From: Pseudomonas fluorescens
GTDB lineage: Bacteria; Pseudomonadota; Gammaproteobacteria; Pseudomonadales; Pseudomonadaceae
Assembly (NCBI RefSeq): GCF_902497895.1
Contig: NZ_CABVHQ010000024.1
Location: forward strand, 1 to 64,000
Length of the DNA stretch: 64,000 nucleotides
Direction of reading: 5' to 3'
Below the pieces are notes generated by a model. The model was given only the letters and a program-made list of their open reading frames with translations, did no database searches and was not told where the DNA came from. Position numbers and translations under genes: made by a program. Position 1 is the first letter of the stretch. Every line of letters begins with the position of its first letter. Shown in pieces: positions 8,535 through 17,891 of this stretch.

Positions 8535-9275
8535 ATGGAACATGTCGATCACATTCTGATAGTCGATGATGATCGCGAGATCAGAGAACTGGTGGGCAAC
8601 TACCTGAAGAAGAACGGTCTGCGCACCACGGTGGTCGCCGATGGGCGGCAGATGCGCAGCTTCCTCGAATCGACTCCGGTCGATCTGATCGTGCTCGACA
8701 TCATGATGCCCGGCGAAGATGGCCTGATGCTCTGTCGCGAACTGCGGGCCGGCAAGCACAAGAACACCCCGGTGCTGATGCTCACCGCCCGCAGCGATGA
8801 AACCGACCGCATCATCGGCCTCGAGATGGGCGCCGACGACTACCTGGTCAAGCCCTTCGCCGCCCGTGAGTTGCTGGCGCGAATCAATGCGGTGCTGCGG
8901 CGCACGCGGATGCTGCCACCGAACCTGGTGGTCAGCGAAAGCGGGCGCTTGCTGGGTTTCGGGCGCTGGCGTCTGGACACCTCGGCCCGCCACCTGCTCG
9001 ATCAGGACGGTACCCTGGTGGCCCTGAGTGGCGCCGAATATCGTCTGCTGCGGGTATTTCTTGATCATCCGCAGCGGGTGCTCAGTCGCGACCAATTGCT
9101 CAACCTGACCCAGGGCCGCGACGCCGACCTGTTCGACCGTTCCATCGACCTGCTGGTCAGCCGCCTGCGCCAGCGCCTGCTGGATGATGCCCGGGAACCG
9201 GCGTGCATCAAGACCGTGCGTAGCGAGGGCTATGTGTTCTCACTGGCGGTGGAAGTCCTCGGGGCGCCAGCATGA
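8535..9275 (+). CDS. OmpR-family DNA-binding response regulator
   Basis: 246 residues from the ATG at 8535 (MEHVDHILIVDDD); a longer frame starting at 8424 has no receiver-domain match before this Met. The receiver domain (5-120) has the acidic pocket DDD at 11-13, phospho-acceptor Asp55 (LIVLDIMMPG) and Lys106 (LVKPF). A winged-helix OmpR/PhoB domain occupies about 145-238 (LSGAEYRLLRVFL, RSIDLLVSRLRQRL, IKTVRSEGYVF). The stop overlaps the kinase start (ATGA). The regulon is unknown; neighbours are the D-lysine operon and the MNIO pair. Confidence 0.9.
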   Translation: MEHVDHILIVDDDREIRELVGNYLKKNGLRTTVVADGRQMRSFLESTPVDLIVLDIMMPGEDGLMLCRELRAGKHKNTPVLMLTARSDETDRIIGLEMGADDYLVKPFAARELLARINAVLRRTRMLPPNLVVSESGRLLGFGRWRLDTSARHLLDQDGTLVALSGAEYRLLRVFLDHPQRVLSRDQLLNLTQGRDADLFDRSIDLLVSRLRQRLLDDAREPACIKTVRSEGYVFSLAVEVLGAPA

Positions 9276-10579
9276 GATTCTCCTTGAGCTGGCCGCGCAC
9301 CCTGGCGTCGCGGCTCTCGCTGATTTTCCTGGTCGGGCTGATTCTCGCTCAGGGGCTGTCGTTCGGCGCGCAGTTCTATGAACGCTACCAGAGCGCGAAA
9401 TCGACCATGCTGGGCAATCTGGAAACCGATGTCTCGACCTCCATCGCCATCCTCGACCGCTTGCCGGCGGCCGAGCGCGCGGACTGGCTACGGCGTCTGG
9501 ACCGGAACAACTACAGCTACTTGTTGCACGCGGGCGAATCCGGCGCACCCATGGAACGGGCTGACGCGCCGGTCGCGGCGCGTTCGATCGAGGACGCCAT
9601 CGGCCATGATTACCCACTGGTATTTACCGATATCCCCGGCCCGCAGAAACATTTCCAGGCGCACCTGCGCCTCGCCGACGACAGTCCGATCACCATTGAC
9701 GTCAGGCCGGCGATCATGGCGCTCTCTCCCTGGCTGCCATTTGTCCTGCTCGGCCAACTGGCCCTGTTGATCGGCTGTACCTGGCTGGCCGTGCGGATCG
9801 CCATCCGCCCGTTGACGCGGCTGGCCCGGGCCGTGGAAACCCTCGACCCTAACAACCACGCCATCCACCTGGATGAAACCGGGCCCACCGAGGTCGCCTA
9901 CGCCGCGGCCGCCTTCAACGCCATGCAGGAGCGCATCGCTGCTTATCTCAAGGAACGCATGCAACTGCTGGCGGCAATCTCCCATGACCTGCAAACCCCC
10001 ATCACCCGCATGAAGCTGCGGGCCGAATTCATGGAGGACTCCCCCGAGAAGGACAAGCTTTGGCAGGACCTGGGTGAAATCGAACATTTGGTTCGCGAAG
10101 GCGTGGCCTATGCCCGTAGCATCCACGGCGCTACCGAAGCCAGGTGCCGGATCGATCTGGATTCATTTCTCGACAGTCTGGTGTTCGACTATCAGGACAT
10201 GGGCCAGGCGGTGCAACTGAGCGGGAAAAATGCCGCGGTGATCGATACCCGGCCCCATGCATTGCGCCGGGTGCTGGTCAATTTGCTGGACAACGCGCTG
10301 AAGTTCGCCGGAGCCGCGCAAATAGAGATCCGCACCAGGGCCGACCGGAGTCTGTCGATCCAGGTGCTGGATCGCGGCCCGGGGATAGCTGAACAGGAAC
10401 TGGCCCAGGTGCTCAAGCCTTTCTACCGAGTGGAAAGCTCGCGCAATCGAAGCACCGGCGGCACCGGACTGGGCCTGGCCATCGCCCAGCAACTGGCCCA
10501 GGCCATCGGCGGCTCGCTGACCCTGCGCAACCGCGAAGGCGGTGGCCTGTGTGCGGAGCTTGAACTGGGCGGTCGGTAA
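9272..10579 (+). CDS. Sensor histidine kinase (EnvZ-like architecture)
   Basis: 435 residues. Transmembrane helices at about 14-33 and 152-176 bracket a periplasmic sensor region of about 115 residues. A HAMP linker follows (RPLTRLARAVETL), then the H-box AISHDLQTPITRM with His238, N-box NLLDNALKFA, G1 DRGPGI and G2 TGGTGLGLAI. It autophosphorylates and passes phosphate to the regulator encoded just upstream. The signal is unknown; the periplasmic part shows no motif I recognise. Confidence 0.9.
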   Translation: MRFSLSWPRTLASRLSLIFLVGLILAQGLSFGAQFYERYQSAKSTMLGNLETDVSTSIAILDRLPAAERADWLRRLDRNNYSYLLHAGESGAPMERADAPVAARSIEDAIGHDYPLVFTDIPGPQKHFQAHLRLADDSPITIDVRPAIMALSPWLPFVLLGQLALLIGCTWLAVRIAIRPLTRLARAVETLDPNNHAIHLDETGPTEVAYAAAAFNAMQERIAAYLKERMQLLAAISHDLQTPITRMKLRAEFMEDSPEKDKLWQDLGEIEHLVREGVAYARSIHGATEARCRIDLDSFLDSLVFDYQDMGQAVQLSGKNAAVIDTRPHALRRVLVNLLDNALKFAGAAQIEIRTRADRSLSIQVLDRGPGIAEQELAQVLKPFYRVESSRNRSTGGTGLGLAIAQQLAQAIGGSLTLRNREGGGLCAELELGGR

Positions 10580-10826
10580 CAATGAATACGAGCAGGCCGT
10601 ACATTCCACGTAGGACCGCATTTCACACCTAAACGACGTCTCCCCCGAGCAGGCGCCTCCCACAGGTTTGTATCGGACTGTGTATGAACCGCTGCTGATA
10701 CATCTGCTTTAGTTCGCGCCGCCACAGGACACAGACCGGATACACCCCTGGGATTAACTCTGTCTACCGGCTGAGGTGTTTAGTCGGGCGCACCTCCCTG
10801 ACACTGGATCAAAGGACACCACGCAC

Positions 10827-11708
10827 ATGCAGACCCATCGCTCTTCGTCCGTGCAGCAGACATCCATCGAACCTGCGCTCTCCTCCTCCCAGGCAACCGT
10901 AGGGCTTGGCTTGCGGCGTTCGCTGCTGAACCAGTTGCGGGATGCCCCCGCCGGGAATTTCGATTTTCTGGAAGTCGCGCCGGAAAACTGGATCGGCATC
11001 GGCGGTGCCCATGGCGCTGCGCTGCGGTCGCTGGCCGAACGTTATCCGTTGTCCTGTCACGGGCTGTCCCTTTCCCTGGGCGGCACCGCGCCACTGGACG
11101 TGGCTTTCCTGGAGGAAGTGCGGGTGTTTCTCGACCAGTACAAGGTGCCGCTCTACAGCGAGCATTTGAGCTACTGCAGTGACGACGGCCATCTCTACGA
11201 TTTGCTGCCGCTGCCCTTCACTGAAGAGGCGGTGCATCACGTCGCGGCCCGCATTCGCCAGGCCCAGGATGTTCTGGGTCGACGCCTGGCGGTGGAAAAC
11301 GTGTCCTACTATGCCGCGCCGCAACAGGATATGGACGAACTCAGCTTTACCAATGCCGTGCTCCAGGAAGCTGATTGCGACCTGCTGCTGGACGTCAACA
11401 ATGTCTATGTAAACTCGGTGAATCATCGTTTCGATCCCCAGGCCTTCCTCGCAGGAATCGCCCCCGACAGGGTGGTCGCCATGCATGTCGCGGGGCACTA
11501 CGACGAATCCGACGAGCTGAAAATCGACACCCATGGCGCTCCGGTCAAACCAATGGTGTGGGCATTGCTGGCGCAGGCATACGCACGGTTCGGGGCTAAA
11601 CCGACCTTGCTCGAACGGGATTTCAACTTCCCGGCCTTCGACGTGCTGGTGGCCGAGCTGAACATCATTCGCCAATTGCAAACCGGTCAGGTGGTGGCCC
11701 ATGGTTAA
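10827..11708 (+). CDS. DUF692 / MNIO-type peptide-modifying iron oxidase (HvfB/BufB-like)
   Basis: 293 residues from the ATG at 10827, with AAAGGA at 10811; an in-frame start at 10776 lacks a ribosome site. The TIM-barrel DUF692 family binds two or three irons and modifies cysteines in precursor peptides (MbnB, ChrH, TglH, HvfB, BufB). Conserved metal-ligand positions are visible: His78 (CHGLSLS), Glu112 (YSEHLSY), Glu157-Asn158 (VENVSYY), Asp189-Asn191 (LDVNNVY), His220 and His224, Asp234-His236 (DTHG) and Glu263 (LERD). The DUF2063 partner overlaps the 3' end by eight bases. No precursor gene is recognisable in the 247-base gap upstream. Confidence 0.85.
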   Translation: MQTHRSSSVQQTSIEPALSSSQATVGLGLRRSLLNQLRDAPAGNFDFLEVAPENWIGIGGAHGAALRSLAERYPLSCHGLSLSLGGTAPLDVAFLEEVRVFLDQYKVPLYSEHLSYCSDDGHLYDLLPLPFTEEAVHHVAARIRQAQDVLGRRLAVENVSYYAAPQQDMDELSFTNAVLQEADCDLLLDVNNVYVNSVNHRFDPQAFLAGIAPDRVVAMHVAGHYDESDELKIDTHGAPVKPMVWALLAQAYARFGAKPTLLERDFNFPAFDVLVAELNIIRQLQTGQVVAHG

Positions 11709-12471
11709 TCCAGTTGCAAACTTGCATCATCAACAACTGTCACTGACCCGCTATCTGCGCGATCCCGATAGCTGCCCGCCACCGGAAGGGATGGAGCTGG
11801 CACGGGTGCAGATCTATCGCGATCTGGTCCTGGAAAACCTGCTGTCGCTGCTGAGCGGGACCTTTGCGGTATTGGTGAGCATCCTCGGCGATACCGACTG
11901 GCGAGTTCTGGTCAGGACGTTCTTGCGCGATTACCGCTCGCCCACACCGAAATTTGGCGAAATCGCCAAAGAGTTCGTGGTCTTTCTCTCTGCCGAACCT
12001 TCGGCACTCAAGCAAGGTTCCTGGCCACCGTTCATGGTCGAACTGGCCCATTACGAGTGGATCGAGATGGCACTCCAGCAGGATGAAGCCGAGCCCCTGC
12101 CCGCCAGCGATGGCTGGTTGTTGCTGGATTGCCCGTTGCGGGTTTCAGCGCTGGCCTGGCCCCTGGCCTACAGCTGGCCGGTCCATCAGCTGGGGCCCGA
12201 TTACCAACTCGAGGCGCCGCCCGCCCAACCGACCTTGCTGTTGATTCGTCGTTCGGCCGACTGGAGCGTACGTTTTTCCGAGCTCAGCCCACTGGCCTGG
12301 CGACTGTTGCAACGCATCGAACAGTTCCCTGAACTATCGGGGCGTGTCCAGTTGCAGGAACTGGCCGTCGAGGCCGGGGCCACCGACCTCAGCGATTTCA
12401 TGGACAGCGGCCTGATCCTGCTCCAGCAGATGCATGCCGAGGGAGTCATTGGCATAGAGACTACGCACTGA
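11701..12471 (+). CDS. DUF2063 partner protein of MNIO enzyme (HvfC/BufC-like)
   Basis: 256 residues, overlapping the DUF692 gene by eight bases, so translation is coupled. The N-terminal half has the DUF2063 pattern: [20 protein letters not shown], then [19 protein letters not shown] and HYEWIEMAL. Members such as MbnC and BufC/HvfC help present the precursor peptide to the MNIO partner. Together with the upstream gene this looks like a complete modification pair lacking an adjacent substrate gene. Confidence 0.8.
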   Translation: MVNPVANLHHQQLSLTRYLRDPDSCPPPEGMELARVQIYRDLVLENLLSLLSGTFAVLVSILGDTDWRVLVRTFLRDYRSPTPKFGEIAKEFVVFLSAEPSALKQGSWPPFMVELAHYEWIEMALQQDEAEPLPASDGWLLLDCPLRVSALAWPLAYSWPVHQLGPDYQLEAPPAQPTLLLIRRSADWSVRFSELSPLAWRLLQRIEQFPELSGRVQLQELAVEAGATDLSDFMDSGLILLQQMHAEGVIGIETTH

Positions 12472-12498
12472 TACGGATTCAGGGAATCGCCCTACTTC

Positions 12499-12570
12499 TT
12501 AGAAGATCCCCGGATAGGCGCCACCGTCCAGCAACAGGTTCTGCCCGGTGAGATACCCGGCGTGGCGCTG
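12499..12570 (-). pseudogene. Remnant of an SDR oxidoreductase C-terminus
   Basis: Read leftward from 12570 to the stop at 12499-12501, the sequence gives QRHAGYLTGQNLLLDGG followed by AYPGIF and TAA. This is the classic C-terminal end of short-chain dehydrogenases (AGYLTGQ-LLDGGAYPG). Upstream (12571 onward) the similarity stops and the frame runs into the end of the lipoprotein gene, so only about 23 codons survive. Confidence 0.7.
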
Positions 12571-12589
12571 CCGAAAGCCTCGGCAAGCG

Positions 12590-13339
12590 CTATTGCACCG
12601 GCAGGAAATTCATAAACAGCAGGCTCTGGGCGTAGTTGAGGCCGATTCGGCGATAACGCTCATCGAGCATTTGCGTGAGCAAGTCCAGGCGCGCGACGAT
12701 TTTACCGAACTCCACGGCGAAGCTCAGGTTGCTGCCCTCCTCCGAGATTTCATTGGAGAACAGCAGCAGCTCGCCATTGGCATTCTGGCGCTGGCTGAGC
12801 AGCCAGGTAGCTTTCTCGATATTGCGCGCGGCGTTGCTGACGAATTGCGCGTTGATCACGTCGGTGATGTAGAACTCCTGCCGACCGCCGTGGGCAGTGA
12901 TCAACATGCTGCCGATCGCGTAAATGAAGGCGCCGACCCGGTCGCCGAGAAATTCCGGGCTCAGGGCGTAACTGAGCGCCGCCAGGTTCCGTCGTTCGCC
13001 CAATTGCGGCAGCGGTTGGCGCTGCTCGATGACGTTACGCACCTCGCGCTCGGCGGTGCGCGCATCGAGGAACCCGGACTTGCGCCACTCGGCGGGATTG
13101 CGCTGGTAGAGCTTGTTCATCAACAGATAGAGGCTTAGCAGGTTGTCCTGCATGCTCAGGGTGGCGATGCGATCGACACTGGTCTGAAACAATTCCGCAG
13201 GGGTTCCCTCGCTGAGCTGGGTAGCCACGTCCCGGCCCTGCTGTTGGCTGCAACCGCCGGCGCAGAGCAGCAGCACGCCGCTGAGCAGTAATGGATGGCG
13301 AAGAAATCGCGTGACGACAGGGAGAACAGCGTTGGCCAT
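12590..13339 (-). CDS. Predicted lipoprotein of unknown function
   Basis: 249 residues from the ATG at 13339. A hydrophobic N-terminus ends in LLLCAGGC, a plausible lipobox, so the product is probably anchored in the envelope. The remainder is mostly helical (NLLSLYLLMNKLYQRNPAEW; NAARNIEKATWLLSQRQNAN), with no motif I recognise. An upstream extension to 13477 enters REP sequence and is rejected. The C-terminal end abuts the SDR remnant. Confidence 0.65.
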   Translation of the reverse strand: MANAVLPVVTRFLRHPLLLSGVLLLCAGGCSQQQGRDVATQLSEGTPAELFQTSVDRIATLSMQDNLLSLYLLMNKLYQRNPAEWRKSGFLDARTAEREVRNVIEQRQPLPQLGERRNLAALSYALSPEFLGDRVGAFIYAIGSMLITAHGGRQEFYITDVINAQFVSNAARNIEKATWLLSQRQNANGELLLFSNEISEEGSNLSFAVEFGKIVARLDLLTQMLDERYRRIGLNYAQSLLFMNFLPVQ

Positions 13340-13428
13340 TGGCAGGGTCTTGAACAATCCGGATGCGATGGGAGTCGCCGCATCCTGGCCAAGAGTAGAA
13401 CCGTAAAACGTGAAAAAGTGCGATGGCC

Positions 13429-13670
13429 TGGCGAGGGGCTTGCCCCAATGCCAGTCAGTTAAGGAGTTCAGGCTCAACGCTATCCCCCGTAGCAGCTGGC
13501 GAAGCCTGCGTTCGGCTGCGAAGCAGTCGTAAAATCAGGCACTGCGGTATTCCAGACAAACCGTGCAAGCAGGATCTGCGACTGCTTCGCAGCCGAACGC
13601 AGCCTTCGGCAGCTGCTACGGTTCGCGTAACGTCTTAACTGACTGGAATTGGGGCAAGCCCCTCGCCACA
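13429..13670. repeat. Nested REP: one REP pair inside another inverted repeat
   Basis: The outer arms read TGGCGAGGGGCTTGCCCC at 13429, continuing to CCAGTCAGTTAAG near 13463, and the near-complement CTTAACTGACTGG-AATTGGGGCAAGCCCC from 13634 to 13670. Between them at 13488-13620 lies a complete pair of the other REP family (CGTAGCAGCTGGCGAAGCC and its complement). Two REP families are therefore stacked, filling most of the gene-free stretch 13340-13764. Confidence 0.8.
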
Positions 13671-13764
13671 GGAAGCCTGAATAGTCGCGGTGTTCGCTTC
13701 GCGGGCAAGTCGGATCGCCGCACCGCCGTTCCCACAGGGCTTTGCGTTTGTCACAGGTTCAGCC

Positions 13765-14778
13765 TCAGCCCTTATCCTGAAACCTCGCCCGATACCGCCC
13801 CGGACTCTCCCCCGTCCATTTCTTGAAGGCCCGGTGGAACGCGCTGGGCTCCTGGAAGCCGGTCTGTTCGGCAATTTCGGTGATGCTCACCCGGGTCTGG
13901 CGCAGCTGTTCAAAGGCCATGCCCCGGCGCACTTCGTCCTTGATCTCCTGAAACGAACAACCTTCGCGCTCCAGCTTGCGTCGAAAGGTGCTGGGGCTCA
14001 TCCGTTGTTCCTCGGCAAAAGTTTGCAGCGTCGGCCATTCACTGTAGTGGCTGCTGCGCAAGCGCTGATGGACCTGCGCCGCGAGGCCGTGCTGGTTACG
14101 AAAACGAATCACCAGCCATTGCGGCGCACTGCGCAGGAACACCTTCAGCGAGGACAGGTCCTGGACCACCGGCAGGCGCAGGTAGCGACTGGCGAATTCG
14201 ATTTCGGTGCGCTCGGCGCCGAACGTCAGGTTGGCGCCCCAGAGCAGCGGATCATCCGTGAGCGGCACACGCTGATGGCGAAAATCCACGCGGTCGATGG
14301 GGATTCGCCGCCCTCCCAGCCAGCACAGCAGGCTGAACATCAACACCAGGAAGGTCTCTTCGCCGAAAACACTGGCCTGCGGGTTGTAGCAGCGGGTCTG
14401 CAAGCTGATGACCGCCCGTTTGCCGCGCACACTCAGGCTGCCGCGAAAATCCCGGAGGAACAGCGCAAAGTTGGCCAGGCACTGGCGCATGGCTTTTTCC
14501 AGGTTCGGCTCCTGGATCAACGCCCGGCAAATCAAGGCGAAACTGCCGGGCGGCATGCCGTGGGAGTCGAGCTGGAAAAATTCGTCGTCCAGTTCGCGAA
14601 TCTGGATCAGCCATAACGCGGCGAACGCACTGGCCGGGACTCGCGCCTGGGGCTGATCCATCAGCGCCGGATCGATGCCCGCCTGCTCCAGTACCGCCCG
14701 CAGTCGCAACGGATCGTCACGCAGTGCATGGACCATGGCATGCACAAAATAGACAGCAACCGAGTCCTTTTCGCGCAT
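13765..14778 (-). CDS. AraC-family regulator with N-terminal Arabinose_bd-type domain
   Basis: 337 residues from the ATG at 14778. The N-terminal about 220 residues match the PF12625-type ligand domain of OruR/ArgR-like AraC regulators (LRAVLEQAGIDPALMDQPQA, RVDFRHQRVPL). The C-terminal AraC double helix-turn-helix includes MSPSTFRRKLEREGCSFQEI and ITEIAEQTGFQEPSAFHRAF. It is divergent from the thiolase/3-hydroxyacyl-CoA dehydrogenase genes and is a candidate regulator of them. Confidence 0.85.
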   Translation of the reverse strand: MREKDSVAVYFVHAMVHALRDDPLRLRAVLEQAGIDPALMDQPQARVPASAFAALWLIQIRELDDEFFQLDSHGMPPGSFALICRALIQEPNLEKAMRQCLANFALFLRDFRGSLSVRGKRAVISLQTRCYNPQASVFGEETFLVLMFSLLCWLGGRRIPIDRVDFRHQRVPLTDDPLLWGANLTFGAERTEIEFASRYLRLPVVQDLSSLKVFLRSAPQWLVIRFRNQHGLAAQVHQRLRSSHYSEWPTLQTFAEEQRMSPSTFRRKLEREGCSFQEIKDEVRRGMAFEQLRQTRVSITEIAEQTGFQEPSAFHRAFKKWTGESPGRYRARFQDKG

Positions 14779-15003
14779 TTGAATGCTGTTCTCCTCATCG
14801 CCTGAAATGGCAAAAAACATCAGCTCTGCTGAACAGTTATGGCATAGGCGCGGTGGCGCTGCCGGCTCTAGACTCGTTACCAGGAAAGGCGTTTCAGCGA
14901 GTACCCGTGGCCATCGTCCCATGCCGGACGGCGCCCATGGTACGCCAGTCGCCGAGGCGCCGACTATTCAGCTAACGAATCCACCCTGATTCAGAGAGTC
15001 GAT

Positions 15004-16188
15004 ATGAACAATTCCGATATTTTCGTCGTCAGCGCCGCGCGCTCCGCCATTGGCAGCTTCGGCGGGTCGCTTAAAGATGTCTCGCCTATCCAGTTGGCGA
15101 CCGACGTTTGCCGCGCCGCCATTCAACGTTCGGGCCTTGCCCCTGAGCATATCGGGCATGCGGTGATGGGCCATGTAATCCCTACCGAAGCTCGCGATGC
15201 TTACCTCTCCAGGGCCGTGGCGATGAATGCCGGGCTGCCGAAAGAAACCCCGGCGTTCAATGTCAACCGTCTGTGCGGTTCCGGTTTGCAAGCGATCGTC
15301 AGCGCCGCGCAAAGTCTGCTGCTGGGCGATGCGGGGGCCGTAATGGCCGGTGGCGTCGAGTCCATGAGTCGCGGCGCTTACTTGCTGCCTCAGGCGCGTT
15401 GGGGTGCCCGCATGGGCGATATCCAGGGCATCGACCTAATGCTGGGCGTTCTGCATGACCCGTTTGCCGGCTTCCATATGGGCATCACCGCGGAAAACAT
15501 CGCCGAGCAGTACGGCATCAGTCGGCAGATGCAGGATGACCTGGCCTTGCTCAGCCAGCAACGGGCCGCCCGGGCCATAGCCGAAGGACGCTTTGTCGAG
15601 CAGATCGTGCCGATTGAAGTGCCTACCCGCAAAGGCACGCTGTCGTTCGCCACTGACGAGCACGTGCGAGGGGATGTCAGCGCAGAGCAGCTGAGCGGTA
15701 TGAAACCGGCCTTCAAGAAAGATGGCAGCGTCACTGCCGGCAACGCCTCCGGCCTCAATGACGGTGCCGCGGCATTGATCATGGCCACCGGTCAGGTTGT
15801 CCGTGAGCAAGGTCTCAAGCCTATAGCCCGCCTGGTCGGTTACGCGCACGCCGGGGTCGAGCCGTCGCTGATGGGGCTGGGACCGATTCCCGCGACTCGC
15901 CTGGTGCTCAAGCGCGCTGGCCTGACCGTTGCCGACCTGGATGTCATCGAATCAAACGAGGCGTTCGCCGCGCAAGCCTGTGCCGTGGCGCAAGAACTGG
16001 GTTTCGATCCGCAGAAGGTCAACCCGAACGGTTCGGGTATCTCCCTGGGTCACCCAGTAGGAGCCACCGGCGCGATTATCGCGACCAAGGCCATTTACGA
16101 ACTGCAGCGCTGTCAGGGCCGTTATGCCCTGGCGACCATGTGCATTGGCGGCGGCCAAGGCATTGCCGTGCTGTTCGAACGCGTTTAA
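15004..16188 (+). CDS. Acetyl-CoA C-acetyltransferase (thiolase)
   Basis: 394 residues, the usual thiolase length. The nucleophile is Cys91 in NRLCGSGLQAI; the C-terminal catalytic His is in GSGISLGHPVGATGA and the second Cys in ATMCIGGGQGIAV. It condenses or thiolytically cleaves acetoacetyl-CoA or short 3-ketoacyl-CoA. The 3-hydroxyacyl-CoA dehydrogenase starts 18 bases downstream, so the two likely act in sequence on C4 intermediates, either oxidation or supply of 3-hydroxybutyryl-CoA. Substrate length is inferred. Confidence 0.88.
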   Translation: MNNSDIFVVSAARSAIGSFGGSLKDVSPIQLATDVCRAAIQRSGLAPEHIGHAVMGHVIPTEARDAYLSRAVAMNAGLPKETPAFNVNRLCGSGLQAIVSAAQSLLLGDAGAVMAGGVESMSRGAYLLPQARWGARMGDIQGIDLMLGVLHDPFAGFHMGITAENIAEQYGISRQMQDDLALLSQQRAARAIAEGRFVEQIVPIEVPTRKGTLSFATDEHVRGDVSAEQLSGMKPAFKKDGSVTAGNASGLNDGAAALIMATGQVVREQGLKPIARLVGYAHAGVEPSLMGLGPIPATRLVLKRAGLTVADLDVIESNEAFAAQACAVAQELGFDPQKVNPNGSGISLGHPVGATGAIIATKAIYELQRCQGRYALATMCIGGGQGIAVLFERV

Positions 16189-16206
16189 TCAAGGAATTGA
16201 CCTGAG

Positions 16207-17058
16207 ATGAATCTGCACACTATCGGCTTGATCGGCGCTGGCACCATGGGCAACGGCATTGCGCAAATCTGCGCCCTGGCCGGCATCAATGTGACCTTGC
16301 TGGACATCTCCGAGGCTGCGCTGGAAAAAGCCCTGGCGACGGTGAGCAAGAATCTGGATCGGCAAATCGCCAAACAGCTGCTGTCCGAGAAACAAAAGCT
16401 GGAAGCGCTGCAGCGGATTCAGACCAGCACTGACTATGCCACGCTGGAAAGCGCGCAATTGGTGATCGAAGCCGCCACCGAAAACCTCGACCTGAAACTG
16501 CGGGTGCTGCAGCAAATCGCCGCTCAGGTCAGTGCCGACTGTGTGATCGCTTCGAATACTTCTTCGTTGTCGATCACTCAACTCGCAGCCAGCGTCAGTC
16601 AGCCGGAGCGCTTCATCGGCCTGCATTTCTTCAATCCGGTGCCGATGATGGGCCTGATCGAAGTCATTCGCGGCCTGCAGACCAGTGATGGGACTCACGC
16701 CCTGGCGCTGGAACTGGCGCAACGCCTGGGCAAGACCGCCATCACCGCCGGCAACCGCCCGGGTTTTGTGGTCAACCGGATTCTGGTGCCGATGATCAAC
16801 GAAGCGATTCTGGTACTCCAGGAAGGGCTGGCCAGCGCCGATGACATCGACGCCGGCATGCGCCTGGGCTGCAATCAGCCGATCGGACCGCTGGCCCTGG
16901 CCGACCTGATCGGCCTCGATACCGTGCTGGCGATTCTCGAGGCCTTCTACGACGGCTTCAATGACAGCAAGTACCGTCCGGCACCCTTGCTTAAAGAGAT
17001 GGTCGCCGCCGGTTACCTGGGGCGTAAAAGCGGGCGCGGCTTCCATGCTTATGCCTGA
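16207..17058 (+). CDS. 3-Hydroxyacyl-CoA (3-hydroxybutyryl-CoA) dehydrogenase
   Basis: 283 residues, the size of stand-alone 3-hydroxybutyryl-CoA dehydrogenase (Hbd/PaaH type). The NAD site is GAGTMGNGIAQICALAGINV at the N-terminus. The catalytic His lies in FIGLHFFNPVPMMGLIEVI, and GNRPGFVVNRILVPMINEA is the family's hinge region before the C-terminal helical domain. It oxidises 3-hydroxyacyl-CoA to 3-ketoacyl-CoA for the thiolase upstream. The TetR gene overlaps its 3' end. Confidence 0.88.
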   Translation: MNLHTIGLIGAGTMGNGIAQICALAGINVTLLDISEAALEKALATVSKNLDRQIAKQLLSEKQKLEALQRIQTSTDYATLESAQLVIEAATENLDLKLRVLQQIAAQVSADCVIASNTSSLSITQLAASVSQPERFIGLHFFNPVPMMGLIEVIRGLQTSDGTHALALELAQRLGKTAITAGNRPGFVVNRILVPMINEAILVLQEGLASADDIDAGMRLGCNQPIGPLALADLIGLDTVLAILEAFYDGFNDSKYRPAPLLKEMVAAGYLGRKSGRGFHAYA

Positions 17059-17662
17059 ACGCTGTTCCCGCCTGGCGCAGCATCGCGACAAGGCGCTCGA
17101 GCTGTTCGCCAGGAAGGGTTTCGGCCAGGTTGGCATGCGTGAGCTGGCGACCTACCTGGGGCTCACTCCTGGGTCGCTGTATCATCACTATCCGAGCAAG
17201 CAGCATTTGCTGCTTGATCTGATCGAAGAGTTCTACGAAGAGCTGCTGGCCACCCTGCAGCGAATCGGCAAAGGCCCACGCCGTGCTCGCAATATTCAGG
17301 CGGTGATCCATGCGCACCTGAAATTGCATCGGGAAATGCCCGAGCACTATCGCCTGGTCGAGCGCGACAGTTGCTGTCTGAACGAAGATCAACAGCAGCG
17401 GGTCAAGGAATTGCGCGAGCAATACCAATGCCGGCTGCTGGCGATTCTCGGGCACCGCACGGCACTGACCGAACAGAGCCTGCTGGCCGCCGGACACGCG
17501 ATTGCCTCCTTGCTCAATAGCGCCCCGTCCTGGTTGGCCCAGCACAGTCTCGACGACCAGCAGCGCGACGAGCTGCTGGAAACCCTGGTGACTGGCGCGA
17601 TAGAACGCCTGCTCGCGCCCTGCCCGCCAAGGGCGGCCTGCCTTCAGGCGGCGGTGGCCTGA
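17051..17662 (+). CDS. TetR-family transcriptional regulator
   Basis: 203 residues from the ATG at 17051, overlapping the dehydrogenase by eight bases; an ATG six bases earlier is also possible. The N-terminal helix-turn-helix is MRELATYLGLTPGSLYHHYP followed by SKQHLLLDLIEEF. The C-terminal domain is of the acyl-CoA/lipid-responsive style. Being the last gene in a thiolase-dehydrogenase operon suggests feedback control of that operon. Confidence 0.85.
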   Translation: MPERCSRLAQHRDKALELFARKGFGQVGMRELATYLGLTPGSLYHHYPSKQHLLLDLIEEFYEELLATLQRIGKGPRRARNIQAVIHAHLKLHREMPEHYRLVERDSCCLNEDQQQRVKELREQYQCRLLAILGHRTALTEQSLLAAGHAIASLLNSAPSWLAQHSLDDQQRDELLETLVTGAIERLLAPCPPRAACLQAAVA

Positions 17663-17669
17663 GGGAAAG

Positions 17670-17860
17670 GATCGCAGGCTTCGGCAGCTCCTACGCCGAC
17701 CGTGGCTGGCAAAAAGATTGGCGAGATACCGCAATTCTGCCAGGTACACACAACCCCCTGTAGGAGCTGCCGCAGGCTGCGATCTTTTCCGCGAATGACG
17801 CGTTTGCCGGGCAGGCGCGAAGATCAAAAGATCGCAGCCTGCGGCAGCTCCTACGCCGAC
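17670..17860. repeat. REP cluster of the GTAGGAGCTGCCGCAGG family
   Basis: Three copies: an inverted copy ending CTCCTACGCCGAC at 17700, a direct copy starting near 17760 (TAGGAGCTGCCGCAGGC) and another inverted copy ending at 17860. The last two form a BIME-like hairpin pair. It lies between the TetR gene and the 3' end of the methyltransferase gene and may act as a bidirectional transcript end. Confidence 0.75.
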
Positions 17861-17891
17861 CACGTACATCCGCGATTTCACGCGATGCGTT

